Shown piece after piece: positions 22,261 through 31,112 of a stretch of DNA of 64,000 nucleotides. Source of the stretch: Clostridium sp. AM34-11AC. GTDB taxonomy: Bacteria > Bacillota > Clostridia > Lachnospirales > Lachnospiraceae. The DNA is taken from assembly GCF_003435375.1 (NCBI RefSeq), contig NZ_QWGL01000006.1, positions 1,289 through 65,288 on the forward strand, written 5' to 3'. Under the pieces are notes generated by a model, which made no database searches, was not told where the DNA came from, and worked only from the letters and a program-made list of their open reading frames with translations. Each line of letters opens with the position of its first letter. Positions within the stretch are counted from its first letter, which is position 1. A program made the translations under genes and the position numbers.

Positions 22261-22328
22261 GTTTCCTGCATCCGTTCTCCGGACCTGTTTATCCGGCTCT
22301 TCCGTACCCGGCAGTCCTTTTCCCGGAC

Positions 22329-23630
22329 TCACCGTACCTGTTCATGCAGCGGTCTGCGGATCTTCTTTCTCGTAAGTTCCACGAGACCAAGAGGTGTCAT
22401 ATCAACAAGTACGGTCTTCACCGGGTCTGCTGTTACAGCGCGCCGCAGTGCTGCGAGAAGTGTCTTCCGGCTCTCCTCTTCCTTCATATCAATAAAGTCC
22501 ACAATCATGATCCCGGAGAGATTCCTGAGACGGAGCTGGACAGCGATCTCCTCCGCCGCTTCCAGATTTGTCTTCAGGTATGTCTCTTCGGACGTCTTCT
22601 TTGAAACGCTCTTAGCCGTATTTACATCAATGACCGTGAGCGCCTCTGTAGGCTCGATCACAAGATTTCCGCCAGATTTTAACCAGACCGTCTTTGAGAG
22701 CGCCTGGGACAGGATCGTCTCCAGATGATAGAGGGCTGTGAGTGGAAAATCATCGGTATAAAGTCTGAGTGATGGCATTCCTGCTGCCATGGGACATGCC
22801 ATCTTTGCAGAATCAACCGCTGTGGAATCCGCTGTTGCTGAGGAGCTTTCTGCTGCCTCAGAATCCGCTGCTGTCCCGGAATTCTCCGCTGCCCTGCTGT
22901 CTGTAATCCCTAACGCATCCTGCAGTTCTTTATAAACTTCCGGCAGATCCGTGACAACTTCCAGTCCATCACAGATCTTCAGATCCCGGACCGCACGAAC
23001 CGCAAAACTCTCCGGCCGATACAGCACACTGTAACAGGTCCGGTTTGCCGCCGCCTTACAGATTGCCAGATACCGTTCATAAAGCGCTGCAAACTCCTCA
23101 AACACCTTATCGATCCCAGCCGCCTCTCCGTTCGTCCTGACGACAAGACCGCTGTCTCCGTGTTCTGTCGCCTCCCAGCGCTGTTTCACTGCATCCCGCC
23201 ATTCCTTATCCCGGATCTTCGCGGAAATTCCCAGAGAACTTTTCCCGGCACTCAGAACCGCCGTCTGCCCTGTCAGCGTAAGATTTGAGGTCAGCACCGC
23301 GTCCTTCGTCTTCACCGCGGACCGTTCCACCTGCACCAGGATCTCATCCCCTGCTTTTAAAGGTCCATGTTCCGTCTTCCCGTCCGCGTAGATCGGACGC
23401 GCATTTTCCTTCAGGCTGTAAAACCCGTTGACACCCGGCCGGTACTCCACAAAAGCCGCATTGATGTTCTTTGAAATATTCTTCACTTTTCCGACAAAGA
23501 TCACGCCGGTCTCTTCCTCCGCCGCCTCCGGCTCAAAGTCGATCTGGGCAGCATGTCCATCTTTAAAAAGCACTGCGGCGGTCTTCCCGCGCAGTGCCGT
23601 AATGATCAGTTTATCCAACGTGTTCTCCAA
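22329..23630 (-). CDS. rng: Ribonuclease E/G family protein
   Basis: A 433-residue endoribonuclease. An S1-like RNA-binding part holds GVIFVGKVKNISKNINAAFV and GVNGFYSLKE. The catalytic core follows, with VIEPTEALTVIDVNTAKSV (metal-binding Asp) and MIVDFIDMKEEESRK. Residues 245-285 are a low-complexity Ala/Ser/Glu insert (AAENSGTAADSEAAES) in place of the usual linker. It ends TRKKIRRPLHEQVR without the CPxC zinc link of E. coli RNase E. It overlaps the upstream gene by 11 bases, a common Clostridia operon. In relatives rplU usually follows; here the phage does. Confidence 0.92.
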   Translation of the reverse strand: MENTLDKLIITALRGKTAAVLFKDGHAAQIDFEPEAAEEETGVIFVGKVKNISKNINAAFVEYRPGVNGFYSLKENARPIYADGKTEHGPLKAGDEILVQVERSAVKTKDAVLTSNLTLTGQTAVLSAGKSSLGISAKIRDKEWRDAVKQRWEATEHGDSGLVVRTNGEAAGIDKVFEEFAALYERYLAICKAAANRTCYSVLYRPESFAVRAVRDLKICDGLEVVTDLPEVYKELQDALGITDSRAAENSGTAADSEAAESSSATADSTAVDSAKMACPMAAGMPSLRLYTDDFPLTALYHLETILSQALSKTVWLKSGGNLVIEPTEALTVIDVNTAKSVSKKTSEETYLKTNLEAAEEIAVQLRLRNLSGIMIVDFIDMKEEESRKTLLAALRRAVTADPVKTVLVDMTPLGLVELTRKKIRRPLHEQVR

Positions 23631-24339
23631 TTTCTTCTCCGAAGGATTCCAGAGTCACAAAGTCATGTTCTCCCGCGTCCGCGTAAACTTCCTCACGATT
23701 GATGCGGAACGCGAACTGCGGATATTCTTTTCCCAGAGACTTACAGTATGCCTCGAGGACCAGCTCCGGCTTTACGTTCGCAGCACTTCCGGAAGAAAGC
23801 TGCAGGAAGAGTCCGTTTCCGTCCGCCCCGCGGTGTGCCTCGTAGATCAGAGGCTTTAAATCCATCTCCTTCTCGCCCTTTTTCGTCTTTTTCACGATAT
23901 TCAGGTTTCCGTTTTCGATGAAATCAAGAATTCCGTTGTAGAATTCTTCCGGTGTCATGGAAAGTCCGTTCTCGTAATCGTCTCTCAGGACGATGGTATA
24001 ATCACATGCCGCAACGATGGACATGGCGTTTTCCGCGTCATCCGGCAGTTTCCGGTAGCTCAATACCTCAACGCCTTCCACCATCGTGTCGTTCAGCCGC
24101 TTCACCATCTCCGCGGAAGAGTCCGTGGATAACACCTCGATATCCAGATACTCGCCGCATCCGGTAAGTCCCACACCGAGCGGTGCCGCAAAGGACATGA
24201 TCTGGTGTGGGGAGAAACCTTCAGAATAGCGGATATCCACATCCGCGCGGCGCATGGCCTTCTGGAAATAGCGCATCGTGTCGAGATGTCCGATGAACTT
24301 CATGGCTCCCTGCTTGGAAAACTTAATTCTGATCTTCAT
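23611..24339 (-). CDS. TIGR03936-family radical-SAM-linked protein (DUF2344)
   Basis: A 242-residue protein from ATG 24,339 (MKIRIKFSKQGAMKFIGHLD), with RYFQKAMRRADVDIRYSEGF and SPHQIMSFAAPLGVGLTGCG. These match the DUF2344 family that always accompanies the radical SAM protein coded just upstream. The overlap of 17 bases between the two genes supports joint function, probably in modifying an RNA or ribosome component; the substrate is unknown. Confidence 0.93.
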   Translation of the reverse strand: MKIRIKFSKQGAMKFIGHLDTMRYFQKAMRRADVDIRYSEGFSPHQIMSFAAPLGVGLTGCGEYLDIEVLSTDSSAEMVKRLNDTMVEGVEVLSYRKLPDDAENAMSIVAACDYTIVLRDDYENGLSMTPEEFYNGILDFIENGNLNIVKKTKKGEKEMDLKPLIYEAHRGADGNGLFLQLSSGSAANVKPELVLEAYCKSLGKEYPQFAFRINREEVYADAGEHDFVTLESFGEEIGEHVG

Positions 24340-26188
24340 AACAGACACCTCCTCCAAATCTTCTCACACCACAGCCGGAACAGCGCATTCTGCAGTTCGG
24401 GGTGACAGTCTCTTTTGTCGCGTTGATCCACTCTCTCTTTAAGAATTCCTTCGTCACACCTGTGTCGATGAAATCCCACGGGAATATCTCATCGAGGGAG
24501 CGTGCTCTCGTCGTATAGAAATCGATGTCCACGCCGCATGTCTCAAAGGCATTCATCCAGATCTCATTGTTAAAGCTCTCAGACCATGCGTCATAGAGCG
24601 CGCCCTGTCTGTAGGCCTCCTCAATGACAGCAGCGACCTTCCGGTCTCCACGGGCAAGAACGCCCTCGAGGACCGTCACGTCCGCCTCATGCCAGTTGTA
24701 TTTTAAGCTCTTGTGGTTCAGCATCTCGTGCATCTTGTGGTTTACAATACGGGCTTTTCCGAGAAACTCCTCTTTTGTACTCATCTGCGCCCACTGGAAC
24801 GGGGTAAATGGCTTCGGAACGAAGAATGACGTACTCGCAACGACCTGTACCTTTCCATTTCGCTTGTCCTTCGGAATCTCGTAGTACTTCTCCGCGATCT
24901 TCTCGGAAAGCAGGGCAATTCCTTCCATATCTTCCACGGTCTCTGTCGGAAGTCCCAGCATGAAATACAGCTTTACACGGTTCCATCCGCCCTGAAATGC
25001 CAATGCGGAGCCGTTTAAGATATCTTCCTCTGTCAGTCCCTTATTAATAACATTTCTCAGTCTCTGGGAACCCGCCTCCGGCGCGAAGGTCAGGCTGCTC
25101 TTCTTGACATCCTGAACCTTGCTCATAACGTCAAGGGAGAAGGCGTCGATACGCAGGGACGGCAGGGACACGTTCACGCCTTTGCCGTGGAAGGTATCGA
25201 TCAGGAATGTTACAAGTTCTTCCAGACTTCTGTAGTCACTGGAACTTAAGGAGCTTAAGGAAATCTCCTCATGTCCCGTGCTCTTTAACATCTTATAAGC
25301 CAGCTCTTTTAAGCGTTCTACGTTCTTCTCGCGGACCGGACGGTAGATCATTCCCGCCTGACAGAAACGGCAGCCGCGGATGCAGCCGCGCATGATCTCG
25401 AGAACCACGCGGTCCTGGGTCGCCTTGATAAACGGAACCAACGGTTTCTCCGGGTAGACGGACTCTGTCATTTCCATAACAAGCTGCTTTTCCACCTTCT
25501 CCGGCACCCCCGGCGCTGTCGGCAGAAAGCTCCTGATCGTGCCGTCTTCCTCATATGTCACTTCGTATAAGGACGGAACATAGATTCCCGGAATTCCCGC
25601 TGCCTTTCTTAAGAACTCCTGTCTGGAATCCCCGTTCTTTCTGGACTCCTTGTATACATCAAGAAGCTTCCGGTAGGAGACTTCTCCCTCTCCGATATAA
25701 AACATATCAAAGAACACCGCGATCGGCTCCGGGTTGTAGGAACACGGACCGCCACCGATGACGACCGGATCATCCCAGGTACGATCCTCCGCGTGAAGCG
25801 GAATGCCGGAAAGCTCCAGCACCTGTAAAATATTTGTATAGCACATCTCGTACTGAAGCGTGATTCCGAGGAAATCAAACTCCTTCACCGGGTCCTGGGA
25901 CTCAAGGGCAAATAACGGAATGTGTTTCTCTCTCATGACCTTGTCGAGATCCGACCACGGGGAGTACACACGCTCACAGTATACGTCCTCGTACTTGTTA
26001 AACATGTCATAAAGGATCTGGATTCCCAGATGGGACATACCGATGTCATACACGTCCGGGAAACACATGGCAAACCGGATGTCCACAGTGGACGGATCTT
26101 TCTTCACCATGTTCACCTCACCGCCGATGTAGCGGGCGGGCTGCTGGATACTCAAGAGTATCTCTTCTGGCAATGCTAATTTTCTCAT
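24323..26188 (-). CDS. TIGR03960-family B12-binding-like radical SAM protein
   Basis: A 621-residue protein. The N-terminal part is B12-binding-like (FPDVYDIGMSHLGIQILYDM). The radical SAM cluster motif is GCIRGCRFCQAG (CxxxCxxC) near residue 260, followed by SLSSLSSSDYRSLEELV and the SAM-barrel motif FAPEAGSQRLRNVINKG. The C-terminus has a Cys cluster, NCRMRCSGCGVRRFGGGVC. It is the partner of the TIGR03936 gene downstream. Confidence 0.95.
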   Translation of the reverse strand: MRKLALPEEILLSIQQPARYIGGEVNMVKKDPSTVDIRFAMCFPDVYDIGMSHLGIQILYDMFNKYEDVYCERVYSPWSDLDKVMREKHIPLFALESQDPVKEFDFLGITLQYEMCYTNILQVLELSGIPLHAEDRTWDDPVVIGGGPCSYNPEPIAVFFDMFYIGEGEVSYRKLLDVYKESRKNGDSRQEFLRKAAGIPGIYVPSLYEVTYEEDGTIRSFLPTAPGVPEKVEKQLVMEMTESVYPEKPLVPFIKATQDRVVLEIMRGCIRGCRFCQAGMIYRPVREKNVERLKELAYKMLKSTGHEEISLSSLSSSDYRSLEELVTFLIDTFHGKGVNVSLPSLRIDAFSLDVMSKVQDVKKSSLTFAPEAGSQRLRNVINKGLTEEDILNGSALAFQGGWNRVKLYFMLGLPTETVEDMEGIALLSEKIAEKYYEIPKDKRNGKVQVVASTSFFVPKPFTPFQWAQMSTKEEFLGKARIVNHKMHEMLNHKSLKYNWHEADVTVLEGVLARGDRKVAAVIEEAYRQGALYDAWSESFNNEIWMNAFETCGVDIDFYTTRARSLDEIFPWDFIDTGVTKEFLKREWINATKETVTPNCRMRCSGCGVRRFGGGVCYEDQN

Positions 26189-26589
26189 AAAACCTTATTT
26201 TACCTACATTTCTCATGTTTTTTGCGATGTATTCATCGCTGTTTTTGGTTCCTTTTAGTTCTTTTTTCTGATTTTCTCCGTAAGCGAAAAAACACAAATT
26301 CTTGTCAAGTGTTTTTTTGTCACGGACAGTTTACATAATATTTTTCGCTCTTACGACAAAAAAAGTTTTTTCTGAAATACGCACAATTCGGATTTTCCAT
26401 CATTTTACGGATAAATCCGCTCTAAATGTAAAGATCAGACCGCATTATTATACGGTATTTCTCGCGTTTCCGCAACAGATTCTTTCCGGGAAGCGATTTT
26501 TCGAGCTCCTATCGTCGAACTTTTTATCAAGTTTTCCGAATATTTATCAAATCCGGGAATCTCAAAAATCAGGGTTTCCGTGAACCTCA
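26189..26589. other. Non-coding AT-rich upstream region
   Basis: No convincing ORF. On the minus strand a perfect -35 hexamer TTGACA (26,308-26,303) lies about 115 bases before the radical SAM start, but the -10 is weak. The rest is T-rich on the plus strand with no clear hairpin. It probably holds the operon promoter. Confidence 0.4.
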
Positions 26590-26746
26590 CATGACTAAAG
26601 TCACATACTTCTCAACCGTTTTAAACGGCAAGACCGGATACCGGCGGATACGCCTGAAACTTAGAACTGCGCAGATATGCGCATCCTCCATGCCGGGTAC
26701 GGCTGGGTTCCACATAACAGGTAGTCCTCCGGATATCTGCCTGTGT
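26590..26746 (-). ncRNA. Possible omegaRNA / right end of the TnpB element
   Basis: Directly after the tnpB stop, a 157-bp stretch on the minus strand has several short stems (GCGCATATCTGCGC, GGCGTATCCGCC, GCCGTTTAAAACGGT) and ends with a TGACTTTAGTCA palindrome. TnpB elements encode their guide RNA in just this place, with the structured part at the right end. No family model was available, so this rests on place and folding potential. Confidence 0.4.
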
Positions 26747-27580
26747 TTATGCAGCTTTCAAACATCCATGCTCATTCTGAAGGATGAGCAGGTCAGCATA
26801 AACGCATGAGGTTCTGCGCTTCACCGCAGGTACTTTTGCCTCCAGTGAAGACCTTTCCGTTTCCGGTAAGGTTTTTATGATTTCCCGAATCCAGTATCTC
26901 GCTCCGATATTGTAGGATGCTGACAGATCACAGTTATACTGTTTTCCAGATTGGAAAACACACAGGCTGTGGTTCTTCGGATCTCGGCTGACCGGTCCGC
27001 TTCCATCATACGCCAGACGGCTGGTATTCCATGCGCAGACACGGGACACACGGATCCCATACCGGTGTGCTTTGTGTTCGCACATAGTCTGGATCTCCCG
27101 TTTTTTCCAAAGATGCAGTTTCTGTCGTTTCTTTCCTGAAATCTTTCCCTTCATTTCCAGGTACTCAAACACGATCACATCCGCATGATTCTCATGAGCA
27201 TATTCTGCGATCGAACGGCCAGTCTTTCTGGCAAGTTCCGTATTCAGACGTTTCGCATACGCCCATCGGCTTCCGATCTGCCTGGAACCGTGTTCCTTCT
27301 GGAATCTCCGGATCCTTCCGAGTACATGGGACAGCCGGTCTTTTTCACTGGGGAAATTAATAAATTTCCGGTCCAGAACAGTTCCGTCTGACCGCATGAT
27401 ACTACAGACTGCATCCGTATTGATTCCAAGATCCACACTGCAGATGAGCTGATCCTTTACAGGTGTTTTTGATAATGTAACTTCTTCCGTATAAGAAAAG
27501 CGGAGAAAATATTTCTGATGTCGTTTTAGAAAGATCGATAGTATCCATTTTATATGTCCTCTTCCCGATAGCCATGATAA
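26747..27580 (-). pseudogene. tnpB: 5'-truncated TnpB (IS605-type RNA-guided nuclease)
   Basis: An open frame of 278 codons, with no ATG, GTG or TTG near its 5' end until GTG at 27,436. It begins inside the domain (KYFLRFSYTEEVTLSKTPVK). RuvC motifs are intact: SVDLGINTDAV (Asp), VIVFEYLEMKGK (Glu), and NCDLSASYNIGARY (Asp). The full protein should have about 120 more N-terminal residues. The zinc ribbon is atypical, with few Cys, as in one Lachnospiraceae subfamily. A stop at 27,583-27,581 ends the frame upstream. Confidence 0.85.
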
Positions 27581-27583
27581 CTA

Positions 27584-28056
27584 ATGGTACACCGGAGCAG
27601 AGCATTCATTTGCACACTATCTCCCACACCATCTTGCGCACTATAATAAAAGTTATTTTCTCAGATAGCAAGATTTAACGTATCAGATAGCTTTGCTATC
27701 CTTCTCAGGATGGAATCCTGAGAGCCAGAGCTGTAGAGTTCCCATGGAACAATACGTGCAGTTTACGGTGCTTGGCGGTCGCCATTCCGTTTTAGAACGG
27801 CTGCTTTCCGAAGCAAGACGGTCGGTATCACAGACTGCAATACTCATCAATAGCAAGGGTTAAAGCCAGGCATAAATGCCTCTATTGACAAGTGTTGCAG
27901 TCTATGAGGTTAGGCAATCAAGCAGAACAAAGGATTGTTCTGCGCCGGCTGTTACAAAACAGATTATGGCTGCTTGCGGGCATAATGTGGCCGTTGGTAT
28001 CCGTAATATGCAATACGTTTAGAATATCCTCAACACCCGTCTCGGAAAGTAAAAAT
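27584..28056. other. Gene-free mobile debris
   Basis: No complete ORF. On the plus strand 27,890-28,012 can be read as AVYEVRQSSRTKDCSAPAVT, then KQIMAACGHNVAVGIRNMQY and a stop, which looks like the tail of a transposase-type protein but is too short to name. A small GATAGC/GCTATC hairpin lies near 27,690-27,702. Probably the remains of one or two insertion elements. Confidence 0.4.
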
Positions 28057-28089
28057 GGGAGCTGCTAATGGCAACTCCCCTCTCTTTTT
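28057..28089. terminator. Bidirectional terminator at the fic 3' end
   Basis: GGGAGCTGC and GCAACTCCC form a stem with one mismatch around TAATG. It is followed by CTCTTTTT on the plus strand and by ATTTTTAC on the minus strand. It serves the fic gene, whose stop codon lies at its edge. Confidence 0.7.
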
Positions 28090-28696
28090 AACTAAGCTCG
28101 TCCGTCTTAAAAACATTGTAGCCTTCATAGTAATAGCTTGCATCAATACCTTTCATGTACACTGTACGGTCATCAATCATATCTGTAAGTGCATTTTTTA
28201 AAAGGAATTTGATTTCAATATCCTTAATCGGACTTCTTTCCATAGCCAAAAGATAATCTTCTTTATCCACCTGGCTCCAATCCACAACTTGTCCAATTTC
28301 TTTTTTCAGCATTGCATCTAACCAGATGCGGGTACTTCTTCCGTTTCCCTCTCGAAACGGATGCGCTACATTCATTTCCACATATTTTTCGATAATTTCA
28401 TCGAAATTACTTTGTGGCATATGGTCTATATTTTCGAGAGCTGTTTGTAAATACATTAATGGAGCGAATCGAAAATTCCCTTTTGCTATATTGACAGTTC
28501 GGAGCTGTCCGGCAAAATCATAAATATCATCAAACAAATATTTATGAATCTTTGCAAGTCCCGCAAAGGTCCCCACTTCAAATGTATCAAGTAATCCCTT
28601 TTCAAAGAGTTCAGCAGCTTTCTTTTTACTGAGTTTTTCTTCCAATCTGGCTAATTCTGCGGAATCTCGAATTCCCAATTTGTTCGCTAATGCCAT
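28088..28696 (-). CDS. fic: Fic-family protein adenylyltransferase, class III-like
   Basis: A 202-residue Fic protein that would attach AMP (or a related nucleotide) to target proteins. The core motif is [12 protein letters not shown] at about residue 111. Upstream are [20 protein letters not shown] (flap and substrate site). Near the C-terminus SYYYEG (within [13 protein letters not shown]) fits the (S/T)xxxE(G/N) inhibitory helix, so the enzyme is probably self-inhibited as in class III Fic; no separate antitoxin gene is visible. It lies alone between mobile remnants. Confidence 0.92.
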   Translation of the reverse strand: MALANKLGIRDSAELARLEEKLSKKKAAELFEKGLLDTFEVGTFAGLAKIHKYLFDDIYDFAGQLRTVNIAKGNFRFAPLMYLQTALENIDHMPQSNFDEIIEKYVEMNVAHPFREGNGRSTRIWLDAMLKKEIGQVVDWSQVDKEDYLLAMERSPIKDIEIKFLLKNALTDMIDDRTVYMKGIDASYYYEGYNVFKTDELS

Positions 28697-28784
28697 TCTG
28701 AATCCCTCCTACTTTGTGATTGTGCCAAGTCGCTGGCGCGACGGCCAGCCCCAGATACAATTATTTCACCACTTTCAAAAAAAG

Positions 28785-28856
28785 TAGCAGTTTTTGAATA
28801 TATGTTGTATTGTTGAGATACCCCTACCTTAACATAAACATACACAAAAACTGCTA
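28785..28856. repeat. 12-bp inverted repeat upstream of fic
   Basis: TAGCAGTTTTTG (28,785-28,796) and CAAAAACTGCTA (28,845-28,856) are perfectly inverted with a 48-bp spacer, and pairing extends imperfectly inward (TATGTT/AACATA). It may be the ends of a tiny mobile element or an operator; nothing in the spacer codes. Confidence 0.55.
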
Positions 28857-28971
28857 TGCTTACTTTATCATGGATTTTTAATCTCAACAACTACATATCT
28901 TATTTTTTTATTCGTCCGCCACCTTTTTTAATGTTGACATTGCTTTTATCACATTTCAAAGGAGATTTATC

Positions 28972-29837
28972 ATGGACAAATATTTGGATTCTTACAGGGA
29001 AATGATTTCCCTTCGCGGTCTTACTGACCATACCAAAAAAACTACTGCACCTATATCCGGGCTTATCTGCATTATCTGACTGACATCCTTCACAAATCAC
29101 CTGAAGATGTTTCATGGGAAGAGCTGCGTGATTACATCCGTTGGCTTCAGAAATCAAGAGCCCTCTCTGACCGCACTGTCAACTGTGCCATCTCACAACT
29201 GCGCTTTTTTACACTGTATGTTCTTCATAAACAATGGGATGATACACAGCTTCCCATGCGTAAATTTGATGAATATCTTCCTTACGTTCCCTCCAGACAG
29301 GAAACATGGCAGTTTATTTCCACCATGCCTGATCTAAAGCAGAAAACCATGGTTACTGTCATGTATTCCTCAGGACTTCGCATCGGTGAGGTATGCCGGC
29401 TTCGTTATAAGGATGTCGACCGCAAAAATATGAGGCTTTACATCCCCCACACCAAAAACCGTTCTGCCCGGTATGCCATCCTTTCCAAAGCAGCTCTCGA
29501 CCTGCTGACTCAGTACTGGTTTGAATGTGGCAGGCCCAGGGGCTATCTTTTTCCAAAGCAGTATGGCGGAGACAGACCTATTGACGCTTTTTTCCTTTCA
29601 AGGCATATCCATGCACATGAGGACAGACTGGGATGGGAACGCAGGATTACCTGTCATTCTTTCCGTCACGCTTTTGGCACTCCCCTTTATGAGGATGGGG
29701 TTGACCTGCTTACCATAAAGGCTCTTATGGGACATAAGTCTCTGACCTCCACTGCTGTCTATGTGCACCTTGCTGCCAATGGAACTTCCTCTGCGGTCAG
29801 CCCTTTTGACCGCCTGGCTGGTGTTTTCCATGAATAG
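28972..29837 (+). CDS. Tyrosine recombinase of the IS91-type element, frameshifted at an A-run
   Basis: AAAGGAG stands 7 bases before ATG 28,972. The N-terminal SAM-like domain is read in that frame only to the run AAAAAAA (29,035-29,041). A -1 shift there restores TKKNYCTYIRAYLHYL, and the rest is open to 29,837, giving 288 residues in all. The catalytic domain is complete: SSGLRIGEVCRLR (Arg), HSFRHAFG, GHKSL and the Tyr in TAVYVHL. The shift could be programmed slippage, common in transposases, or inactivation. It overlaps the transposase start by 8 bases. Confidence 0.85.
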
Positions 29838-30987
29838 ATTCAAGATCCGGCAGATATTTGATCTTTCCTATGAAGCTTATTCTGCAGAAAACCATTACCG
29901 GTCAGACATACAGCGGAAAGCTGCACTTGCCATCTTAAACTGCAAATCCGGGAAACTTGGTGTAAACATAAGCAGATGCAGTAATTGTGAACATGTGGAG
30001 ATACACAATAACTCCTGCCGCAACCGTAACTGTCCTAACTGTCAGGCAGTTCTCAAGGAGGTCTGGGTGGATAAACGCAGGGCTGAGGTCATTGATTCCC
30101 CCTACTTTCATGTGGTCTTCACTCTTCCGCATGAATTAAACCCGCTCATTTACTGTAACCAGAAGCTTTTGTATGATCTCTTTCACAGATGCTGCGCCGA
30201 AACACTTCTGGAATTGTCTGCGGATAAGAAGTGGCTCGGGGCAACACCCGGTATCATCCAGGTGCTCCACACATGGAATCAGGAACTTGCCTACCATGTA
30301 CATATGCACTGCATTGTTTCCGGCGGCGGGCTCACGAAGGATGGAAAAATCCGCAAATCCTCCAATCACTTTTTTATCCGCACGGAAGTGCTTCGGGATA
30401 AATTCAAGGGTAAATTTATGGCACACCTTTCCGCTCTTTATGATAACGGTTCCCTGATTTTTTCTTCTTCCTGTGATGATCTTAGGAATTCCTATCACTG
30501 GAAAGAATGGAAAAATAGCCTTTACGAAAAAGACTGGTGCCCTTATATTAAAGAGACCTTTAACGGTTTCGGCAATGCCATTGAATACCTTGGACGTTAT
30601 ACCCACAAGATTGCCATTTCCAACAGCAGGATTCTTTCTGTTACACAGGATATGGTTACCTTTTCTGCCAGAGGGAAGAAACCGGGCGAACCAAAACGTC
30701 TGATCACCCTGGATAACAGGGAATTTATCCGCCGGTATCTGATGCACGTGCTTCCTCCGGGTTTTCAGAAAATCCGCTATTATGGTTTTCTGAACAATCG
30801 CATGAAATCCACTAACTTAAAGGTGATCTTTAAGCTTCAGGGAAGTCAGCAGTTTAAGCAGCGCTATGCCGGTATGTCCATGGCAGAACTGTTGAAGGCT
30901 GTCTGGAAATTTGACATCTGTCTCTGCCCGGAATGTGGGCATGCAGCCATGAAACAACTGGGAAGGTGCTATGTCTCTCCCTCCTGA
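29830..30987 (+). CDS. IS91-family transposase (HUH)
   Basis: A 385-residue rolling-circle transposase. The N-terminal zinc-binding region has CSNCEHVEIHNNSCRNRNCP, then NC. The HUH metal site is HVHMHCIVSGGG near residue 160, and the nicking Tyr lies in AIEYLGRYTHKIAIS near residue 255. A second Cys pair, CLCPECG, sits near the C-terminus. Start at ATG 29,830 overlaps the recombinase stop. Firmicutes IS91-type elements often carry this recombinase partner. Confidence 0.93.
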   Translation: MNRFKIRQIFDLSYEAYSAENHYRSDIQRKAALAILNCKSGKLGVNISRCSNCEHVEIHNNSCRNRNCPNCQAVLKEVWVDKRRAEVIDSPYFHVVFTLPHELNPLIYCNQKLLYDLFHRCCAETLLELSADKKWLGATPGIIQVLHTWNQELAYHVHMHCIVSGGGLTKDGKIRKSSNHFFIRTEVLRDKFKGKFMAHLSALYDNGSLIFSSSCDDLRNSYHWKEWKNSLYEKDWCPYIKETFNGFGNAIEYLGRYTHKIAISNSRILSVTQDMVTFSARGKKPGEPKRLITLDNREFIRRYLMHVLPPGFQKIRYYGFLNNRMKSTNLKVIFKLQGSQQFKQRYAGMSMAELLKAVWKFDICLCPECGHAAMKQLGRCYVSPS

Positions 30988-31112
30988 TACTTCGGTTTTT
31001 CATACACTTTTTGAGACCTCCCACCGGAAGGTCTGCGAAGCATGCCCAAAAACGGAAACTGCTTTGAAAAATTCACCTTTCCTGCATTACAGGGCACCTC
31101 AATTTTCTGTTT

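Larger units (their letters stand above)
28972..31030 (+). mobile_element. IS91-type element (ends not precisely placed)
   Basis: Recombinase and HUH transposase form one unit. After the transposase stop an AGACCT/AGGTCT hairpin (31,012-31,032) could be part of the ori end, where such elements have short palindromes. No target duplication is expected for this family, so exact ends cannot be fixed from one copy. Confidence 0.65.

Noticed and set aside
22329..23630. rng as a phage-truncated gene
   Set aside because: It lacks the CPxC zinc link, but Clostridia versions commonly end after the RKKxRxxLHEQ helix, so the end at 22,329 looks natural.
27402..27605. A 67-codon minus ORF with an ATG just upstream of tnpB
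   Set aside because: It is the neighbouring frame over the truncated tnpB 5' part. The tnpB frame, not this one, reads with the conserved TnpB pattern through this stretch.
28687..28890. A 67-codon minus ORF upstream of fic
   Set aside because: No ribosome site, no protein pattern, and it covers the inverted repeat region; most likely non-coding.
30136..30747. A 203-codon minus ORF
   Set aside because: It is antisense to the IS91 transposase, whose zinc, HUH and Tyr motifs are intact on the plus strand.
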